Source: Plantago major (Eukaryota > Streptophyta > Magnoliopsida > Lamiales > Plantaginaceae). Taken from it: DNA of 64,000 nucleotides. Made by a program: the position numbers and the translations under genes. This document shows positions 58,959 through 64,000 of the stretch, piece by piece. A model generated the notes under the pieces. The model was given only the letters and a program-made list of their open reading frames with translations. It had not been told where the DNA came from and did not search any database. Within the stretch, counting starts at the first letter, position 1; each line of letters opens with the position of its first letter. Location: assembly GCA_026545765.1 (NCBI GenBank), contig JAIFAC010000407.1, positions 45,729 through 109,728 of the forward strand, read 5' to 3'.

Positions 58959-61900
58959 TATTCGGTGTCCGTTCTTTCATAGGAACTTCGTTTGGTTAGG
59001 AATTTGGAGAAGGCTAAATCATACGCTCTAACTGGCTCGTGTTAGAGCGTGGTAAATAAATCAACTTGAATTTTTGGTGCGTTACACAAGTGATCTTCAT
59101 CTTGGGTTATCTTAAATCTCTTCTAAAAATATTCAATACTTTCTACTTGGGCTCATTGAAGTAGAAATGCAAGGGACCTGATCGCGACTTCCCTGCATCG
59201 AAATTGATAAAGCCCAACATTACTTGAAAGAACACGAAGCGCAAAAGTTTACGAGAAAATTGATCTGAGCTTCCTTTTGAGGAAGTAAGTAGCATAATCG
59301 AAATTCATTAAAGCATACTAATGCAGTTCTTTCAAACTATTTCCTAAGTATTGTATTTTCTCGAGGTTCGAAGAAAGGTTCTTTGAGGACAGGACTTCCA
59401 AGTCTCCACCTCGACAAGATGTCGAGACAATTATCTCGATGGATTCGAGTCTCACGAGCTGAAGTTTTCACTCGGGTAACTCGAAACCAAACTACACTTC
59501 CCTTTCGAGATATCTACGAGTTTTGGAACTCATTGAAAACTCTTTCTTTTAGGCTCAACGAGTGCAAAGTTGGTTCCGATGATAAAAGGACTACTTCCCT
59601 TCTTAGCTCGAACCACGAAAGCACATTGATGCTTGAGAAAATGGCGAGGAGGTTAAGGTGCTGCGATCTCTACGAAATATTGAGAATCAGATCAACCAAC
59701 GAGCGAGCGAGCTCTTGACACGAAAACATATGTCATACGTGTTCCTACTGAGAACAATACGATTGCGACTACATTGCAAGGACTTTTCGGAGAGTGGCGC
59801 CGCGACTTACTACTGAAGCCTTTGAAGGCGAGATGGTCGAGACAAGATTCTGAGATGGCTTTCAAGCGATTCACTAGATTCTACAATTCATACCTTCTGA
59901 ACAAGAAGAAGTTAATGGGCAGAAGATCACTATCCCTGAAGTGATTAATCTTATATCTGAAGATGATGAGGAGGAAGAGATAAACGAAAATGACTTCAAA
60001 CCTCCCACTGACCATCACCACAAGGATGACAAAGACAACAAGGATGATGGCGATGCCCTGCACGAGGGAGGAGGAATTTCACGGAAGAAACAATACCTCA
60101 TCTGTGAAAAGCAAGCGAGAGGCAAACAAATCTCATCCATCTCCTCAAAAGTCGAATCATCCATCTTCTCAACAACAACAAGTTACTACTGTACAAGTAG
60201 TTGAGCTTTCTGAAGAAACTAATCAGAAAATATTGAATACTCAATCCAGAACTGCTCAACTCAAACAATTGTTGGAAGAAGAACAACAGCTCCATCTTCA
60301 ACTGGAAGACCAGATAGCTAGATCAACTACAAGATCAATATACGCGAAATGATTTCTTACTAAGTCGAAGGAATACGGATGTTGTCCTGCGCTAAACAAG
60401 AACTTCGATACTAAAGAAGTATTTGAAGTGAAGCATGATACAAGGCGCATCAACTAAAGATGTACCATCCTCCTCGGAAAGGAAAAGAAACCGATCTACG
60501 AGATGGTTCTTTGGACTCGATATGATCGATGAAAATGTCCACGAGGATGAAGATCATTGGGTGATTACCGGATGATGAAGAAGACAAGACTTTGGCGAAC
60601 ACGCAATGAACATCGCAGGTTCTCACTTAAAAGGAAGGCGATTGCTCGAAATATTCAACAAAGCACGTACACTCCCACGAGTACATGAGCAGATACCAAG
60701 TTACGGCTCATCGAAGAAGGAGTTGTCTTCACAAAACAAGGAAATGGCGCCTCGTCCCCTACAGACTAAAGAAGTTCAGAGCTCATCACTCGAGAACAAC
60801 TAGCATGAATCATTGCTTTCAGAAAGATCACAGGGAATGATACGGGCGGCGATCGTCTTTAGTGAAAAAGCTTTCAAGAGGGTTACTTCTTTGGAAGCGG
60901 ATGCCGTCCTAGGCCCTGGCGAGAAATTTCTCAGCGATAAGGAAAATGGACTTATCAAGCAAAATTAGGAGCTCGAAGCCGAACTTGATGGGTTTGGTTT
61001 CTGATCTCTTACTGGGACATTTTGAGTCTCTCTGAGGATTCCTTTATGAGACTTAGTCGATGACAATGACTAAGGGAAGGATTGTATAAATCTGGACCTC
61101 AAAGTCGGGGAATGGGAAAGAGGTTAGTACACAAACGAAGAAATGCAGGTTGGTCTTGCTCAGAGGAAGAGAGCAAAGAAACCTTCCCGGCCACTCCGAA
61201 TCAATGAACCCTCCTCAAGTCAGTGCTTTCTACGGATGGATAATTGCTTCAGAGAAACCAGTGAAGGTGCCAATGATTACAAGGCGACGCGAAACCTCCA
61301 AGGCACCAAGGCTCGAGGAGAAGAACAAAGTCGAAGGATTGATGTCTCTTCTTGAAGAAGAAGAGGACAAATCAGAGTCAGGGCAATGAAGAAGTACAAA
61401 ATTCTCACAAGATTGATCTTGATGATGATGAATCGATGAAGATGAAGCTCCTCTTCCAGCGAAGGAAAATGAAAGCCTATTGGGCCCTAGTTTGCCAGAA
61501 AGTCACTTCTTGTTATAACATACTTCTGGAAATACAAGTCCTATCCAGTGGTCTTAGCAAAAACCAGGAGAGAATTCAAGCGGAGAAAGGAGGCGGTGAG
61601 GAAGGCCGAGGCAAGACTAAGTCAACTTCCACTCGGGCTAGAAGAAGCGAAAATTAGTATGTGAAAGTATGTGATAGTTCCTCTGTCTACAGTGCATCAA
61701 TCGAAAAAAGCGGCTATTGGATTACGGAACAGCATCTCTTGGTAAATTCAAGATTTCCGGAACCGATCCATAAACATTTCGTGGCATGGAGAAAAGACAA
61801 ACCTACCTTGATCAACACAATCACATTAAAGCATGGTTGGACTTTGAAGTTGTCAAGAAGCGGAAATACCGTGAAGAAGGACCTCTACGATGTAATGTCC

Positions 61901-62636
61901 ATATGGAAGAAGCCGGATGATGTGCAACGAGTGCAATTAAGACATTCTTTGGAGCAGGCACAGAAGCAAGGCAGCGGTGTGGAACCACATGAAGTTAGTT
62001 CTATCTATGGAAGATCAATACAAGGGGTGACATCGGATATCTGAAAGATTATCTCTGAATATTTCAAACTTTCAGGATATCGAATAGAGCATGCACGGAA
62101 GTGGGGGAAATATACGTGGGTGAAGCATTTTGTTGAAAAATCTACCAAAACCTATAAAAGTGCAATGGATTTGCGAGGAGAGACATAGAGATGCTTTCGT
62201 CGAACTCTCCTCTATGACTATTCGATGACATCGAAAGGTTTGGAGATAGGAAATTCTTGGTGATCCACAAAGCTCTTGTTGAAGACTTGAAGAAATAAAG
62301 ACTTGAACTAGTCTATTAGGATGTTCACTTGGAGCTTGATTACTCTTGTTGTCCTAATTCACTATGTAATTTTTAGTTGTTTCTTCTTGTTGAGCTTAAA
62401 TGTTTTATGTTTTAAAGTTATACAGCTGTATTCCTCGAATCAATTTATCGATGAACTTACTCTCGAGATATTATTCTATAAAAGATAACGTAAGCCAGAT
62501 CACATCTTGTGATTTGATGTTTACTACGCATAATTGATTGAATTGAAAGATCATAAGAAATGATTAAGTGATGGATTGTTCACTAAATCAGTTTGAAATA
62601 GAGACAGATAGTCATTGTTGTTGATCAAAAGAAATT

Positions 62637-64000
62637 TGTTAGGAAATTTGTTAGATATTTTATTAGAAATATATGTTTTAGTTTGATCGCAACATGATGA
62701 CTATCTTAGTCTCGAGAAAAGGTGACTAGTACTCTTGGTTCACTTCCAGCGAACATTGTAAAAGAAACCCATAGTATGTTAGTCTAGTTAATCTTCATAT
62801 AGGATGTTAGGTCTCAAATGTAATTTTTATTTTATGAAGAGAAGACGAAGAAGACATCCAGCGAGGACAAGTTCAACGACATTGAAGATTTGAAAGAGCG
62901 CACAAAGATTGCTGAAATGGTTTCTGAGATAGCTTGACGGATATCATGAAGACACGAATAGTTTTGGACAAACTAAGTCACAAGAGATACTCACGAGATT
63001 CAAAAGGGTCTATCTGAAAAACAAGAGAAGAATGTCCAAAATATCTTCTTCACCGGATACCTCGAGCCTTAACCACATCTCTGCGAAAAGAGAAATACGG
63101 ATTAAAACAAAGTTGTTTCAATTGAAGTGGTATACGAAGTTGAAGATAAGGATGTGCTAAAACTCGGAGAAAAGCTGGTCAAGTTAAGTCTACCGTATTA
63201 AAAGCATAGTTACGTTGACACTCACAGGACAAAAGTATAGTCTGATGCATTTAATGCCGCGGACGAGATGTCGAACAAAAGCGGCGGTTTAGCAGAAGAA
63301 GAAGACGAGCACCGCTACGATTACTATACCAGATGTCGATAGCTTGAATTTGATCTATGAATACTATTCAATGGCATTCAAATTCATCTATAAATATCAA
63401 CACTTAGGCACTTGAGAAGACCACGACACCTTAGACACAACGAGACACATTGAATATCTTACTCTCTCCGAGCTTGACTACTTATCATAAACTAAACTTA
63501 ACTGCGACCATAGCTTTTGATCTGCAAGTAACCTTTGAAGTTCTAAGTGTCATGATCCTAAACAAGTAAAGCTATATCATGAAGAGTTGAATCGAAAGAT
63601 CAAACATCTGAGATTCATTCTCTTGAAACCGATTATCATAAGAACTTAGGTCGTTAAAAAGAACAAGATACCATACATTGAAAAGTGTATTAAGTATACT
63701 TGATTCACAGAGCTATGCGATTAAGCGAGAAGTTAATATAAACTCATCGACAAAACTCAAAGCAAAACCAACACCATAAACTGGCGGTGATTGGAGTACA
63801 TGGAAGTACTTGGCTTTGGGAAGCTGAGAATACCTTTCAAAGGTTATTGAGTATAGGGAAGTACTTAGCTTGGGAAGCGAGAATAACTTTCAAAAAAGGT
63901 TTGAGTATAAGGAAGTACTTGAGTAGAAAGCTTGAGGAATAACTCGAGAGGAACATTTGATTTGGGGAACCATTTATTCGGAAGTCTTAGAATAGGATCT
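62637..64000 (+). repeat. 3' LTR of copia copy 2, cut by the window end
   Basis: Starts TGTTAGGAAATTTG after AAAAGAAATT (polypurine tract) and follows the 5' LTR to the window end. Against that LTR it shows many changes at CAG/CTG words, such as GATCAGCAAC to GATCGCAAC and CTCAGAAAGG to CTCGAGAAAAGG. Confidence 0.92.

Larger units (their letters stand above)
56950..59086. mobile_element. Solo LTR (2137 bp) inserted in the copia 3' gene
   Basis: It begins TGTAACACCCC and ends GCGTTACA, with TG...CA ends, short inverted termini and a perfect 5-base target-site duplication CAAGT (56945-56949 and 59087-59091). TGTAACACCCC starts are common in plant Ty3/gypsy LTRs. There is no coding region. A solo LTR left by recombination between two LTRs explains all of this. 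Confidence 0.85.
54719..62263 (+). pseudogene. Extra 3' gene of copia copy 2 (env-like position), intron-containing, broken by frameshifts and a solo LTR
   Basis: It runs in the same direction as pol. N-terminal text: MASKNSSTKS, then NRLVGEFNPDHWTSNHRMIW and GGAMVEEYLTIAMKT in the next frame; a globular domain to near 55330 (LLEGVKQLYSDVCDLEKSD, DALACILDRCFDGLQG); a charged linker (55600-56250); exons joined by introns at 56563-56643 and 56752-56832; the solo LTR (56950-59086); then coiled-coil and acidic parts to about 62263. The exon 56644-56751 codes 36 residues in phase 0 at both ends. Both copies share start, TATA box and introns. No signal peptide, membrane span or enzyme motif is seen. 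Function unknown; an env-like role rests only on position. Confidence 0.75.
46250..64000 (+). mobile_element. Ty1/copia LTR retrotransposon, SIRE/Maximus-like, copy 2, extends past the window
   Basis: Same family as the element at 17.1-32.9 kb, in the opposite direction. It has a left LTR (46250-47896), PBS, gag, pol in copia order, a 3' gene interrupted by a solo LTR, and a right LTR from 62637 that runs off the edge. Without the 2.1 kb insertion the internal part is about 12.6 kb. Gag and pol here are far cleaner than in copy 1, with only a few frameshifts. The left LTR starts TA rather than TG. Confidence 0.93.

Noticed and set aside
17105-64000. CRISPR array or bacterial insertion
   Set aside because: All repeats are LTRs, microsatellites or tandem repeats of plant elements; there are no spacer-repeat patterns or bacterial genes.

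Overview
The window is nuclear DNA of a flowering plant, probably a eudicot. It holds two spliced, single-copy-type housekeeping genes at the left end and a large block of nested LTR retrotransposons over the right three quarters. The plant origin is shown by U2-type introns in conserved genes, an AT-rich background, a plant UAP56 with the DECD motif, and plant Ty1/copia and Ty3/gypsy elements. No species is claimed.

Layout. 1-5549 (minus): an AFG1-like mitochondrial ATPase with 12 visible exons; the 3' end runs off the left edge. A MITE-like inverted repeat sits in intron 5 and a decayed duplicate of exon 2 sits in intron 1. 7302-12255 (minus): a complete UAP56/DEAD-box RNA helicase 56-type gene with 11 coding exons and a 5'UTR intron. 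12.3-17.1 kb: intergenic, with microsatellites, a tRNA-derived repeat and decayed repeats. 17.1-32.9 kb (minus): a Ty1/copia element, most like the SIRE/Maximus lineage, with two LTRs of about 1.7 kb, PBS, PPT, gag, pol and a long extra 3' gene. 33.7-46.2 kb (plus): a Ty3/gypsy element, most like the Tat lineage, with an antisense extra gene that has its own TATA box. Its right LTR is interrupted by a second copy of the same copia family (46,250 to beyond 64,000, plus). That second copia carries a 2.1 kb solo LTR (56,950-59,086, TSD CAAGT) in its 3' gene, so three insertions are stacked.

Two points stand out. First, the copia 3' gene is present in both copies with the same TATA box, start region and at least two short introns in frame with flanking exons, so this retrotransposon seems to carry an intron-containing transcription unit through retrotransposition. 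A conserved gag stop codon lying inside a perfect-looking 3' splice site (branch point, pyrimidine tract, AG) also appears in both copies. Second, large patches of the transposons have lost CAG/CTG and gained CCG, CG, CGAG and TCGAG relative to clean patches of the same family. The changes run opposite to cytosine deamination and fit base-calling error on CHG-methylated DNA better than real decay. The two host genes show a milder set of 1-2 nt losses, so many apparent frameshifts in the window may be assembly error.
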